Source: Microbulbifer variabilis (lineage in GTDB: Bacteria > Pseudomonadota > Gammaproteobacteria > Pseudomonadales > Cellvibrionaceae). From it: 64,000 nucleotides of DNA. This document shows, piece after piece, positions 1-9,129 of this stretch. The translations under genes and the position numbers were made by a program. The stretch lies in the NCBI RefSeq assembly GCF_023716485.1, contig NZ_CP092418.1, positions 1,037,001 through 1,101,000 of the forward strand. Direction: 5' to 3'. Within the stretch, counting starts at the first letter, position 1. Each line of letters opens with the position of its first letter. The notes beneath the pieces were generated by a model. The model ran no database searches, was not told where the DNA came from, and saw only the letters and a program-made list of their open reading frames with translations.

Positions 1-663
1 GAGAAGAGCAGGTAGTATGATTAATTACATGAACGAAACACCTCTCAAGAAGTCTGACAAATAATTACCCTGAATAGATGAAAGGGCTTTCTAGCGGTTT
101 GGCATAGGAAAACTGTAATCTAGATATGGGAAAATAAGAATGGAAAGATGCTGACTGCTGACGATATTCAAGTAACAAGTACCATAACAGCACCCTCAGT
201 ATAGAAATAGTGTTCCTCTCCTCCTCATGCGACATTGCATACAAAACACTTACTTTTTGTGTGGAAAATCGATAGTTCTTGAGTCTCCTAAAGATGGCTT
301 GGTGGGCCACAGTTTAGATAGTATCTAACAAGAAAGTTCAAGTAGAAGAATAGTTTCTAGTATGGATGGAAGAATGTTTCAAAAGTATCAATGGCATAAA
401 GTAGAGTGAAATTTTGAAACTTTAGATATTTTCTGACCCAGGCTGTTAAGCAGATGATTATTCAACCTCTCTTCAGATCTTATATAACTTTACTCAACAA
501 ATAATCAAGATAGATAAGTCACAAAATAACACTTTAGCTAAATAACATCCTATTTAGTTTCTTACCTGTAGAAAATAAAGGTAGTTAGTTTAATTTCCTT
601 GAAATGAAGGCAATCTAATGTATTCTCATGTGAAAAATTTGATGGATAGATGGATTAGATCAA
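1..663. other. AT-rich stretch without a supported gene
   Basis: This stretch is strongly AT-rich, with frequent stops in all frames. A short open frame on the minus strand (65-310) has no recognisable protein features and is not called. The stretch probably holds the promoter and operator region of the AraC-type gene that starts at 664. The window edge cuts off whatever lies to the left. Confidence 0.5.
538..557. promoter_or_regulatory. Operator-like palindrome upstream of the AraC-type regulator
   Basis: CTAAATA and TATTTAG form a perfect 7-bp inverted repeat with a 6-nt spacer, about 107 bp upstream of the regulator start. In such AT-rich DNA, palindromes of this size arise by chance fairly often, so an operator role is a guess. 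Confidence 0.2.
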
Positions 664-1665
664 ATGGAGTTGTGTGGGAAAAAGTCTGTAATTGATGGTT
701 GCGTACCATTTATTGTCTCTGATAATTACTTACAAGAGACAGGTAGGGCCCAGGGCAAGTGGAGCCAAACTTCTCTGCCACCTGAAATTGGCGATACGGA
801 GTTCACGACGTGTAGAATATGCGACGATATTACTTTGACTGGAAGTAGCTGTACGTTTAATGACCACTATCTTTCGTGTATTCGCTATCAAAAAAATACA
901 ACACTACTGATATTTGGATTTGAAGGAGTTAGTTCCATTGGGTTTTCCAAAAATGATATAAATTATTTGATTAGACCTGGTGATGTTTGGTTGGTGAATA
1001 CCGGAGGCAGTAAGCTTTTTCGATATACACCTTCTAAGCAAAAGAATGAAATGGTTGTAATCAAATATGCAACAAAACGTGTCGGTTTTGCCTTTCCAAA
1101 TAAATCTAGAATTTTTTCCGATAATGGAACACCTTGGCTTATGAGGCTGGGTTATCAAGAAGCAAATGAATCCTGGATTTCAGACTTAATGGGAAACCCT
1201 TTTAATACGGCTTTAGATTGTTTGAGTGCTGAGGCAAAAACGCTCGATGTATTGGCTCGATGGCTGAGACCTCTCGCTGAACTTGCACCTGATGATACTC
1301 CCGTCGCAAAAAAATCATCCGAAATGGACAAGATAATAAACTTGATGACGGCTGATTTAGCTAATGTCCCTTCGCTGGAGGAAATGTCAAGAATAGTAGG
1401 GATGAGCCATAGTCGATTAAATAGAACCTTCAAAAAGACTTTTGGCAAGACAGTATTTGGTTGGCTAAGAGATTATCGGTTGGCGAGAGCACGATCACTG
1501 TTAAAAGATAAGCAAAGAAGCATTACAGATATTGCTTTCTTATGTGGATTTAGCAGTGCAAGCCATTTTGCACAGACCTTTAAACAGAGATATAGCTGCA
1601 CTCCTATTGAATTTAGGAATAATGAAAAACTACAGGAAGTGTACTGTGAGTATGGAATCAGTTAA
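664..1665 (+). CDS. AraC/PchR-like transcriptional regulator of the island
   Basis: A 333-residue regulator. The C-terminal third (about residues 218-322) is a canonical AraC/XylS double helix-turn-helix: helix one around EEMSRIVGMSHSRLNRTF, then the hallmark region around TDIAFLCGFSSASHFAQTF. The N-terminal two thirds resemble the ligand-sensing part of PchR-type regulators, which control siderophore and secondary-metabolite loci. It overlaps the next gene, an MFS transporter, by 14 bp, so the two are co-transcribed. It converges on the long minus-strand biosynthetic block and is the only regulator in the island, so it is the natural candidate for a pathway-specific activator. The effector is unknown. 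The ATG at 664 has only a weak ribosome site. Confidence 0.85.
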   Translation: MELCGKKSVIDGCVPFIVSDNYLQETGRAQGKWSQTSLPPEIGDTEFTTCRICDDITLTGSSCTFNDHYLSCIRYQKNTTLLIFGFEGVSSIGFSKNDINYLIRPGDVWLVNTGGSKLFRYTPSKQKNEMVVIKYATKRVGFAFPNKSRIFSDNGTPWLMRLGYQEANESWISDLMGNPFNTALDCLSAEAKTLDVLARWLRPLAELAPDDTPVAKKSSEMDKIINLMTADLANVPSLEEMSRIVGMSHSRLNRTFKKTFGKTVFGWLRDYRLARARSLLKDKQRSITDIAFLCGFSSASHFAQTFKQRYSCTPIEFRNNEKLQEVYCEYGIS

Positions 1666-2881
1666 GTCTTTTAAGAAAGCACAAAACATTAATTTATTAC
1701 TTCTTATCCTGGTTGCCAATGGAGTAGCACACAGTCTATTTGTTATAACATTTCCTTTACTTGGTAGAAATTTGGGGCTAACAGATATTCAAACCGGTTT
1801 TATATTAACGGTTTCCTCTCTCGCTATGATGATTTCGGCTCCATTTTGGGGGGTAAAAAGTGAAATTTATGGAAGAAAAAAAATTATATTCATTGGTATA
1901 TTGGTCACGGGTTTATTTTTGATATTGACCGCAAGTACTATATATATAAAGCAAACTTTTCATATAACTGTGGCGTCTGTATTTTTAATTATACTTTGCT
2001 TAAGGCTATGCCAGGCAATCGGGGTTGGAGGCATTATGCCGGCAGCTCAGGCATTTATTGCTGATCTCACCTCTCGTGACTACCGCGCAAGAGGAATGGG
2101 TAAAATGGGTGCTGCATTCGGAGTTGGTACTATTGTTGGTGGTTTCATAGCAATGCTTATTGGTAAGCATTCCATAGCAATAGGATTCTCGATCGTTGGA
2201 TTTAGTCTAATAATATTGTGGTGGTTAGGCTGCAATAATCTACAAGAATCAAAGGAAATTGGAAGTTCGTCATTAAATACAAAATTTAGATTATCTTATA
2301 AGAATCTGCTACCAATGTTGTTCATAACATTTTGTGGTCTGCTAATTTATGGAACATTACAGCAAGTTATTGGTTTGAGGTTACAAGATGAATTTGGTTA
2401 TTCCTCGGGAGAGGCACTTAAAAGAACTGGTGCAGTAATGATGACCAGTATGACAGTTATGGTTATAACTCAGGGTGTGTTAATGAAATTACTTTCATGG
2501 TCCCCTGAGAAGTTATTAATAGGTGGTTGTATCATTCAAGTTGTAGCCTTAGTTATATCTGCTTCTGCAGATTCTTACCTGTGGTTATTTTTAGGTATGG
2601 CAATTCTGGGAGTTGGTATGGGTTTACTTTTTCCCGGAAATCTCGCGTTATTAAGTCTCAGTGGTGATGAGAATACACAGGGGAAAATAGCTGGAATCAA
2701 TGGCGTCAGTAAAGGCTTAGGATTGGCCCTGGGCCCATTGATGGGAGCATTTCTTCACCAGTTTTCCCCTCTCTCACCTTTTATGTTTACTATATTATTA
2801 GGTGGGCTAATGGTCGCTGTTAGTTTTTGGAGAGTTAAAAATCATAAGTTAATCCTTCTAAAAGGAAATCAATCAATCTAA
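1652..2881 (+). CDS. MFS transporter (probable efflux or uptake of island product)
   Basis: A polytopic membrane protein of 409 residues with about 12 hydrophobic segments and the MFS loop 2-3 signature (G.....YGRKK, near residue 70). The ATG at 1652 is chosen because it overlaps the stop of the AraC-type gene and is preceded by AGGAAG. The frame is open further upstream, but that part lies inside the regulator's HTH coding region and does not look like transporter sequence. Co-transcription with the regulator suggests export of, or self-resistance to, the island's product. Substrate specificity cannot be read from the sequence. Confidence 0.85.
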   Translation: MESVKSFKKAQNINLLLLILVANGVAHSLFVITFPLLGRNLGLTDIQTGFILTVSSLAMMISAPFWGVKSEIYGRKKIIFIGILVTGLFLILTASTIYIKQTFHITVASVFLIILCLRLCQAIGVGGIMPAAQAFIADLTSRDYRARGMGKMGAAFGVGTIVGGFIAMLIGKHSIAIGFSIVGFSLIILWWLGCNNLQESKEIGSSSLNTKFRLSYKNLLPMLFITFCGLLIYGTLQQVIGLRLQDEFGYSSGEALKRTGAVMMTSMTVMVITQGVLMKLLSWSPEKLLIGGCIIQVVALVISASADSYLWLFLGMAILGVGMGLLFPGNLALLSLSGDENTQGKIAGINGVSKGLGLALGPLMGAFLHQFSPLSPFMFTILLGGLMVAVSFWRVKNHKLILLKGNQSI

Positions 2882-2893
2882 TTTCTCTGGTGT

Positions 2894-2926
2894 AGCCAGA
2901 AACTGACTGAAATAGTAGTTCTGGCT
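2894..2926. terminator. Bidirectional terminator-like hairpin between convergent genes
   Basis: AGCCAGAA-ACT pairs with AGTTCTGGCT across a short loop, with one bulged A, between the stops of the MFS gene (2881) and the acyl-CoA dehydrogenase (2938). The T-runs are short. The position between converging genes supports a terminator role. Confidence 0.5.
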
Positions 2927-2937
2927 TTCAAGGGAAT

Positions 2938-4104
2938 TTAGCTGGCTACGAAACAAGGCCCAACTGATCTTTTTAGACCCTTCGCTATGATATTCATATG
3001 GATTTCTGATGTTCCATCTATAATACGATACAGTCTAGCATCGCGATAGAAACTCTCAATCACCTCTTCATCGTGACAGCCCGAGGCGCCAAAGACTTGG
3101 ACAGCCCTATCTGCAACACGCCCCAAAGTTTCGGTTGCGAGTATCTTTACTTGGGAAATGGCAGCTCGAGAATCTAAGCCAGTATCAATTTCCTTAGCAG
3201 TTTGTAGAAGAAGTGCTCTTGCAGCTGAAATTTCAATATTACTATCAACAATCATTTGTTTTATTTGGCCAAAATCAATGAGAGCTTTACTAAATTGTTG
3301 ACGATCTTGGGCGTGTTTCTTCATCAAATACAGCAGACGGTGGCACTTTCCAATTGCCCTGGCTCCGACTTTACTTAATCTTGCTTTTCCTAATGTATCG
3401 CCGAGGATTCTAAAGCCGTCATTCTCCTCTCCTAGCAGCGCATCTTTTCCCAGAATAAGATTGTTGAAAATTAGCTCACGATGCGTTGTACCCTTAAATC
3501 CGAGCATATTAAAACTTTTTCCATAGGAAAACCCCTGTTGACTCCTATCAACCAAAAATAAAGAGATTCCACGTGGACCAAGATCTGGTTGAGTTACAGC
3601 TGCAACTATAAAGTAGTCACAGAAATCCGCATCACTAATGAAATATTTCCTTCCATTAAGTATCCAGCCGGCATCACAGCGTACGGCCCTAGTAGTAATA
3701 GATGCCGCATCAGAACCTGCCTCAGGCTCAGAGACAGCTAATGCTGAGTGCCGATCGCCTCTGATACTAGGAATTAAAAAACGCTCAATTTGTTCGGCTG
3801 TACCTTCCTTAATACACTCATAGATATTTCCGGCCGCTCGACGTGCAAGAATTTCCTTGGTGGCTCCGAACTGTTCTTGCAAGAGAACGTTATCTAATGT
3901 GGTGAGTCCCCCCCCTCCAAATCGGCGATCAATATTGGCCGCAAAAAGACCTTCTTGTCGAGATTTTCTTATGATTTCATTAGAAGATTCTGAACTTATT
4001 CCACCAGATTTTTCAACCTCCTTTTCAAGAGGAAGGAGTTCTGTTTGTACAAAATCACGTGCTCTCTGAACAAGCTTTTCTTGTTGTTTTGTTAATAATG
4101 ACAT
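2938..4104 (-). CDS. Acyl-CoA dehydrogenase family protein of the biosynthetic operon
   Basis: A 388-residue flavoprotein of the acyl-CoA dehydrogenase superfamily, of normal length. Seen: the central substrate/FAD motif ALAVSEPEAGSDAA, the DRQQFSKAL segment, and the C-terminal YRDARLYRIIDGTSEIH block. At the position where many family members carry the catalytic Glu (YEGTSQI in MCAD), this protein has Asp (D363 in IIDGTSEI). ACAD10/11-type enzymes use Asp there, so it may still be active. Last gene of the minus-strand operon, 57 bp after the PigE-like gene. Likely role, by inference: to make an alpha,beta-unsaturated acyl thioester for the PigE/PigD-like pair. Tambjamine clusters likewise pair such a dehydrogenase with a reductase-aminotransferase. 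Confidence 0.85.
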   Translation of the reverse strand: MSLLTKQQEKLVQRARDFVQTELLPLEKEVEKSGGISSESSNEIIRKSRQEGLFAANIDRRFGGGGLTTLDNVLLQEQFGATKEILARRAAGNIYECIKEGTAEQIERFLIPSIRGDRHSALAVSEPEAGSDAASITTRAVRCDAGWILNGRKYFISDADFCDYFIVAAVTQPDLGPRGISLFLVDRSQQGFSYGKSFNMLGFKGTTHRELIFNNLILGKDALLGEENDGFRILGDTLGKARLSKVGARAIGKCHRLLYLMKKHAQDRQQFSKALIDFGQIKQMIVDSNIEISAARALLLQTAKEIDTGLDSRAAISQVKILATETLGRVADRAVQVFGASGCHDEEVIESFYRDARLYRIIDGTSEIHMNIIAKGLKRSVGPCFVAS

Positions 4105-4161
4105 GTTTATCCTTTAGCTGCTGGCTTCCATTAAAAATTAATTGCTTAACATGTATGATGG

Positions 4162-6666
4162 TTAGTCCATAAAAGTAGACATGTCTCGGCATACTGAATC
4201 GAAAGCAGAAATAAATCTTAATGCTTCTTGGGAATTCAAAACCAAGGGAGGTTGAATCCGCATCACGCGACTATTGTTGGCAGTAAGAAAAGTTAAAATA
4301 TTATGTTCTTGAGAAAGCTTTGTAACGAATCTTAGGGAAAACATATCTTCCAAATTGGATTCAATTGCATCAATGGCAGCAAGCATATGATGCTTGGCAT
4401 TATCTGACAGCATTTTGTAAGTTTCACGAGAATTCCAGGGTAAGCGATGAGCAAGTTCCTGAGCAGTAGCATTAATACTGCCTTTGAAAGACTGAGAAAA
4501 TTCAATTGCAAGCATAAGTCCCATTCCCCTTACAGACTTAATGAAGGGGTATTGACTGGCAATTTCTTCTAATGAGCTTTTAAGTTTTTCTCCCATAGCT
4601 ATAGCATTAGCTGCTAAATTTTCTTCTACAATAACATTTAAAGTCGCAAGAGCCGTAGCAGCAGCCAGGTTTCCGCCTCCAAAAGTTGATGTATGCAAAA
4701 TACAGCGATCCATACTACCGTAAGCGCTATCCCATAAACGAGGATTTGATATCGTAGCACCAATTGGAATAGTGCCACCGGAAAGTGACTTGGATAATAT
4801 TAAAATGTCAGGTACCACATTTTCCCACTCACAACAAAAGAGTTTACCGGTTCGACCTAGTCCCGTTTGCACTTCATCGAGAATCATTATGACATTATAT
4901 TTAGTACATAAGCGCCTGACTTCTTTTAAATATCCTTTAGGTGGTAATAGAACACCGCCTTCACCCTGTATAGGCTCAAGGATAAATGCCCTCACGTCAC
5001 CTTTCTGTAATTCCTCCTCTAATGCGGTCAAGCAACCGAAAGGTATTTCATGGCATTCAGGTAATAGAGGTTCGAATTCTGATCTATGTTTGGTGCGGCC
5101 AGTGATAGATAATGCCCCAAGGGTTTTTCCGTGATAGCCATTATCACAATATATCAAACGACCCGTTGAAGTTGCGGCAAGAGCCATTTTAATAGCAGCT
5201 TCCACAGCCTCTGTACCTGAGTTACTGAGGAAGACTCTTGATAAATCTCCAGGAGCAAGCTCAGCCAGCCTCTCTGCAAGTAGAGAAGCATGATATGGCA
5301 TGGAGACATACTGAACAAAAGTAGGATTCTCCGATGATAAATAATCTGTGATAGCTTTTGTTACTTTAGGGTGATTATGGCCAGTATTAAGGCACCCATA
5401 ACCGGCAACAAAATCTAAGTAAATTGTTCCATCCATATCAGTGAGTTGACATCCACTTCCGTGATGAAAAACACGTTCAATATGATTAAATTGGTAAAAA
5501 TCTGCCATCACAGGATTAATGTGATGTCGAAATCTACTAATGGTTTGAGTGCGCTGTAGGTGTTTTGAAGTATCAAGAGAGACCTGAATATCACGATGAT
5601 GGCGAAGAAGCCCATAAAAATGGGAATCGGTAATCCACTCTCCGTCGGTGGCCATTGGTACAGTGGTAAAACCATGTTTTTCCGCTAGTTGGCCAATGTT
5701 TAATACACGCTCTGGCGGCAGTATTCTACCTAATGAATAGTCTTCTCTGCATTGCTCTAAAGTTAAAACTATAGTTTCTGCTAAGCAACCATTCATGAAC
5801 TTCTTTGGAGCAAAATTTTTAGTGGCTTCCCCGAAGCTGACTTCAGGACCTGCAGAAATCAGGCCACCATCTATAATCAGAATATCTTCTCTCGGCTGTA
5901 GTGTGGGCATTACATCCTTAGGTAAGGCTGCGTCAACCACTATTGAGCCAGAAAGAAGTCTGGCTGGATCTATTACACTGCCTGTAGAAGTTGCGGCAAT
6001 ATAGAATTTAATTCTACCGTAACAATCTTCAATATTATTAGTGAGCGTTACAGATGAATGCATCTGGCTAGGCAGGTAGTTCAGATATTTATCAGGATCG
6101 CTCTTACCTCGATGCACTAATGTTAGGTGACAACCTTTATCGATAAGTAGTTGAGCAATAGCGAGAGAAATAGAGCCTGGATAGCCTATAATGGCAACTT
6201 CTATACCTTGAGGTGATAGTTCGAGCCGCTCCATAGCTTGTAGAATGTTTCTTTGAGCAGCATAAGCTGTTAGAGAGTTACCTGTGGTGATTGGAATTGA
6301 GCATTTCTCTGCTGTCTGCAGGCCCCGATTTCCAACGATGCCAGTGAATCCACCTAACCCAACTAGTTCTGCTCCTCGGCTTTGTAAGTCATTGATTCCC
6401 TCAATAACACGTTTTGTTACATTTCGATGTTCCGAAAGCATTTCCTCTGCGGTTAGAGGCATATAGTGGATAATTCCACTACATTGTGACCCTGCCTTAC
6501 TGATAACGGAATCAAAAGTAGTAAATGGCACAAGGTTTTGCTTTTTCCAGTAGTCCTCATGATAACCATTACTTTGCTCATCAATATTTCGGTTGACCAA
6601 ATCAATAAGTTTAACATGACGCTTCAGGGTAACTGATGTTGGGTGAGCGATAAATCCAAATTTCAT
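4162..6666 (-). CDS. PigE/TamH-like fusion: acyl-thioester reductase + class III aminotransferase
   Basis: An 834-residue fusion. Residues 1-340 resemble cyanobacterial long-chain acyl-ACP reductase: GLGGFTGIV (about 103-111), TTGNSLTAYA, a Rossmann loop AIIGYPGSIS (158-167), and Cys294 in KKFMNGCLAE, which aligns with that enzyme's catalytic Cys. Residues about 390-834 are a class III PLP aminotransferase: GHNHP, SNSGTEAVEAA, YHGKTLGALS, LDEVQTGLGRTG, and the PLP Lys626 in ILSKSLSGG. The expected reaction is thioester to aldehyde to primary amine in one polypeptide. PigE of prodigiosin and TamH of tambjamine biosynthesis have this layout. It lies 16 bp after the PigD-like gene, the same order as pigD-pigE in prodigiosin clusters. 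Homology to PigE was judged by architecture and motifs, not by a search. Confidence 0.85.
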   Translation of the reverse strand: MKFGFIAHPTSVTLKRHVKLIDLVNRNIDEQSNGYHEDYWKKQNLVPFTTFDSVISKAGSQCSGIIHYMPLTAEEMLSEHRNVTKRVIEGINDLQSRGAELVGLGGFTGIVGNRGLQTAEKCSIPITTGNSLTAYAAQRNILQAMERLELSPQGIEVAIIGYPGSISLAIAQLLIDKGCHLTLVHRGKSDPDKYLNYLPSQMHSSVTLTNNIEDCYGRIKFYIAATSTGSVIDPARLLSGSIVVDAALPKDVMPTLQPREDILIIDGGLISAGPEVSFGEATKNFAPKKFMNGCLAETIVLTLEQCREDYSLGRILPPERVLNIGQLAEKHGFTTVPMATDGEWITDSHFYGLLRHHRDIQVSLDTSKHLQRTQTISRFRHHINPVMADFYQFNHIERVFHHGSGCQLTDMDGTIYLDFVAGYGCLNTGHNHPKVTKAITDYLSSENPTFVQYVSMPYHASLLAERLAELAPGDLSRVFLSNSGTEAVEAAIKMALAATSTGRLIYCDNGYHGKTLGALSITGRTKHRSEFEPLLPECHEIPFGCLTALEEELQKGDVRAFILEPIQGEGGVLLPPKGYLKEVRRLCTKYNVIMILDEVQTGLGRTGKLFCCEWENVVPDILILSKSLSGGTIPIGATISNPRLWDSAYGSMDRCILHTSTFGGGNLAAATALATLNVIVEENLAANAIAMGEKLKSSLEEIASQYPFIKSVRGMGLMLAIEFSQSFKGSINATAQELAHRLPWNSRETYKMLSDNAKHHMLAAIDAIESNLEDMFSLRFVTKLSQEHNILTFLTANNSRVMRIQPPLVLNSQEALRFISAFDSVCRDMSTFMD

Positions 6667-6682
6667 TCTTTTAAGTCCAAAT

Positions 6683-9100
6683 TCAAGCTGTAATTCGATT
6701 CCAGGAGGCTTCAGAGATTAGGCTTAGACCATCTCCATCAGAATTGTGGGATAGAAGTACCTCAGCAATATTTATTCTTCCCTTTTGATTCAAAAGATCT
6801 CCTATTTGCTGCTCCTGATAGCTACTAACCCTTGTTCGATTAACAGTGATATTGCGGGAAGTAACAGGCTCTCTCTTATGCTCGGTATGGTTCTCCTGAA
6901 GTGGTAAAGGCACCACTACCTGTCGACCACAGCCGGATGGTGTTCTTTTGTCCAAATATGTTTGAATCATTGATAAAACACCATTGCATAGATACAAAAG
7001 TGTAATATTAATTTTTGTCCCATTTGGGTTTTGAGATAAAGCATGGACAAGTTGACTCTCAATGTTGGGGACCAGTGCTCGTGCACCATCGCCAATAAAT
7101 GCCAATACATTTTTATCAGAAGTTCTAGCAATGTAGGGTAGGGCAGAAAGCGCATCTCCCATTAGTGCTCTTCCGTACCAGCCAGAAAAACTACGACAGG
7201 TCCTTGGTATATTACGTATTGCAGATAACCCACAGCGCCCTACATCATAAACACCAATGAATTCAAATGCATTGTTCTCAATTAATCTCCTAACCTGTTG
7301 ACCTAATTTCAACATGAAATAATTGGCTGACATTGGAAGGCTGGCCATATAATCCCCGGGTACACATTCGTCAAGATTTGTAGCCTCTGTCAAGTATGCT
7401 AAGCGATTTGCTTTGATGTGATCCTGTACGTCTAAGTGCGCCTTTATATACTCCAAGAGTTTTACAAGAGGCATATTAAGGGCAATATTGCTGTAAGGAG
7501 AGAGATGACGTTTATTTTTATTAACTTGGACGATATGGATATTACGCTTCAGTTTACCCTCTGAAAATGGGGTCGCAGCCTGATCAATTTTATGTTTTAA
7601 AAAAAATTGACTAAGAGTATCCGGCCCTCGTAGTTTTCCATTGTCATGTAGGTAGTGATAAACCCGTCGACTGAAAGCATAGACGCCGAAGGTTCCAAGA
7701 TAGTTTTTATTTAGTTTTCCATTTCTATAAGCTTGAACCGTACCTGGATGAGTTAATGAATCGGTTAGAGCTATACCTGCATCTTGCGCAATCTGGGTTA
7801 CCAACTCAAGCTCATACTTAGAAAGCGGACCACAGTTCCAGAGTAATCTGATATCAGAATTGTTAATTAAGTTCATAACAGTATCGAGATCATTCTGATG
7901 TATATCATCAGGTTCGGATACTTTTGATATGAATTCAGATGGGCTAAATGTATTCTCCCTAGACTCGAGTATATTTGGAGTGGCAAAAATAAAAACGGGA
8001 CCAGGCTTTTCATGCATGACTTGAAAAGCCTTATTCAGCTGTTCTGATAAGGTTTCCCGATCATGTAGGTATACGTGGGGTATCCTTCTGGCAGCTATGA
8101 CTTCACGCCCATCAGTATCAACGTCAATTGTTCCCTGAAAAGCAAACCAAGAATCAGCTGGACTATCAGCACATATAATTAAACCTGGGGCTTTTGCTCT
8201 TTGAAGGTTGGATAAAGTACCACGAAATTCATCAATCATACCAGAAGTGACTGTAATAACGTATGAACGCTCGAATAGTTGCCATCCTGCTAATGCGCCA
8301 GCAGCTAAACAATGCTCATTATTACCAGTTAAACATCTGGGCGATGAATCATCCTGTACATCCGTACATAATGCCTGTATTGAGCGAATTAAGTTTGCTA
8401 CCATTGAGCCCGTATAATAGTGGAAATCCCATTGCTTCAGCCAGAATTCTTGCATGTGACTAAAGATTGCCTGGGCGAGTCCAATTGGTGATTTAGTGGT
8501 TGCTGCAGTTCTTGATAATAACTTATTGAGATAACCGTGCTCCATGTGATCAATCAATAGTTTTAGCAATTTCGCCCTAACTAAATCCGGATCGTCTTGT
8601 AGAACTTGAATCTGAGTACTGCCATCAACATATGATAAAATACTATTTAGACTCTCTTCTGGCACGTACATAACTTTAGAAAATGGAGTAAGTGTACGTA
8701 CTTTACAAGATGATATTAATAAATCAAAAGGGCTTTCGGGTAAGCTAATGTTGGCCTCTTTGGAGTATTCAGGTAAATATTCAGTGTCAACAATAAATAT
8801 GTCAAAAACAGTATTTTCTCCAGGCAACACCTTAATTGCTTCATTTAAATCTCTAAATATATATGGAGTAAATGAGAATTCATGACGTTTGCCAGCATTC
8901 GTTAGATAGTGTTGAGCTTGTTTTATAGTGGCATTCAATATGTCCCTATTATTTTTCGGTGGCAGAGAAAATGGCTCTATCGTAAATGAGCAATCATCCT
9001 CAGGATTTTGAATGACATGGATAAGAGAAAAAATATAATCCAGCTCTTCAATAAGAGCAGGATTCTCAGAAATAATGCATATCCCTATGTTGTGATTCAT
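6683..9100 (-). CDS. PigD-like thiamine-diphosphate-dependent enzyme
   Basis: An 805-residue protein with a ThDP-enzyme core. The PYR domain has the candidate activating Glu262 in TGNNEHCLAAGALAG, followed by the TSGMIDEFRGTLSNL loop. The PP domain has GDG at 670-672 and, about 35 residues on, LCNG: the GDG...N metal/diphosphate motif. Residues 1-190 form an extra N-terminal module with no family I can name. The length, the large N-terminal extension and the position directly before the PigE-like gene match PigD, which adds the acetyl unit of pyruvate to an enal (Stetter-type 1,4-addition). Predicted role: C-C bond formation to a keto-aldehyde that the aminotransferase then uses. Acetolactate synthase-like or other carboligase activity is possible. 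Confidence 0.75.
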   Translation of the reverse strand: MNHNIGICIISENPALIEELDYIFSLIHVIQNPEDDCSFTIEPFSLPPKNNRDILNATIKQAQHYLTNAGKRHEFSFTPYIFRDLNEAIKVLPGENTVFDIFIVDTEYLPEYSKEANISLPESPFDLLISSCKVRTLTPFSKVMYVPEESLNSILSYVDGSTQIQVLQDDPDLVRAKLLKLLIDHMEHGYLNKLLSRTAATTKSPIGLAQAIFSHMQEFWLKQWDFHYYTGSMVANLIRSIQALCTDVQDDSSPRCLTGNNEHCLAAGALAGWQLFERSYVITVTSGMIDEFRGTLSNLQRAKAPGLIICADSPADSWFAFQGTIDVDTDGREVIAARRIPHVYLHDRETLSEQLNKAFQVMHEKPGPVFIFATPNILESRENTFSPSEFISKVSEPDDIHQNDLDTVMNLINNSDIRLLWNCGPLSKYELELVTQIAQDAGIALTDSLTHPGTVQAYRNGKLNKNYLGTFGVYAFSRRVYHYLHDNGKLRGPDTLSQFFLKHKIDQAATPFSEGKLKRNIHIVQVNKNKRHLSPYSNIALNMPLVKLLEYIKAHLDVQDHIKANRLAYLTEATNLDECVPGDYMASLPMSANYFMLKLGQQVRRLIENNAFEFIGVYDVGRCGLSAIRNIPRTCRSFSGWYGRALMGDALSALPYIARTSDKNVLAFIGDGARALVPNIESQLVHALSQNPNGTKINITLLYLCNGVLSMIQTYLDKRTPSGCGRQVVVPLPLQENHTEHKREPVTSRNITVNRTRVSSYQEQQIGDLLNQKGRINIAEVLLSHNSDGDGLSLISEASWNRITA

Positions 9101-9129
9101 CTCTAAAATTGAGCCTCTAATTCATTTTG

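Noticed and set aside
2..64. Short open frame at the left edge ending in TAA at 64
   Set aside because: It could be the 3' end of a gene cut by the window, but 20 residues show no family feature.
65..310. 81-codon minus-strand frame
   Set aside because: AT-rich sequence, no ribosome site or protein-like features.
4162..9100. Prodigiosin cluster proper
   Set aside because: The PigD/PigE-like pair is present, but the bipyrrole (MBC) enzymes, PigB-type oxidase and PigC-type condensing enzyme are not in the window, so a prodiginine product is not supported.
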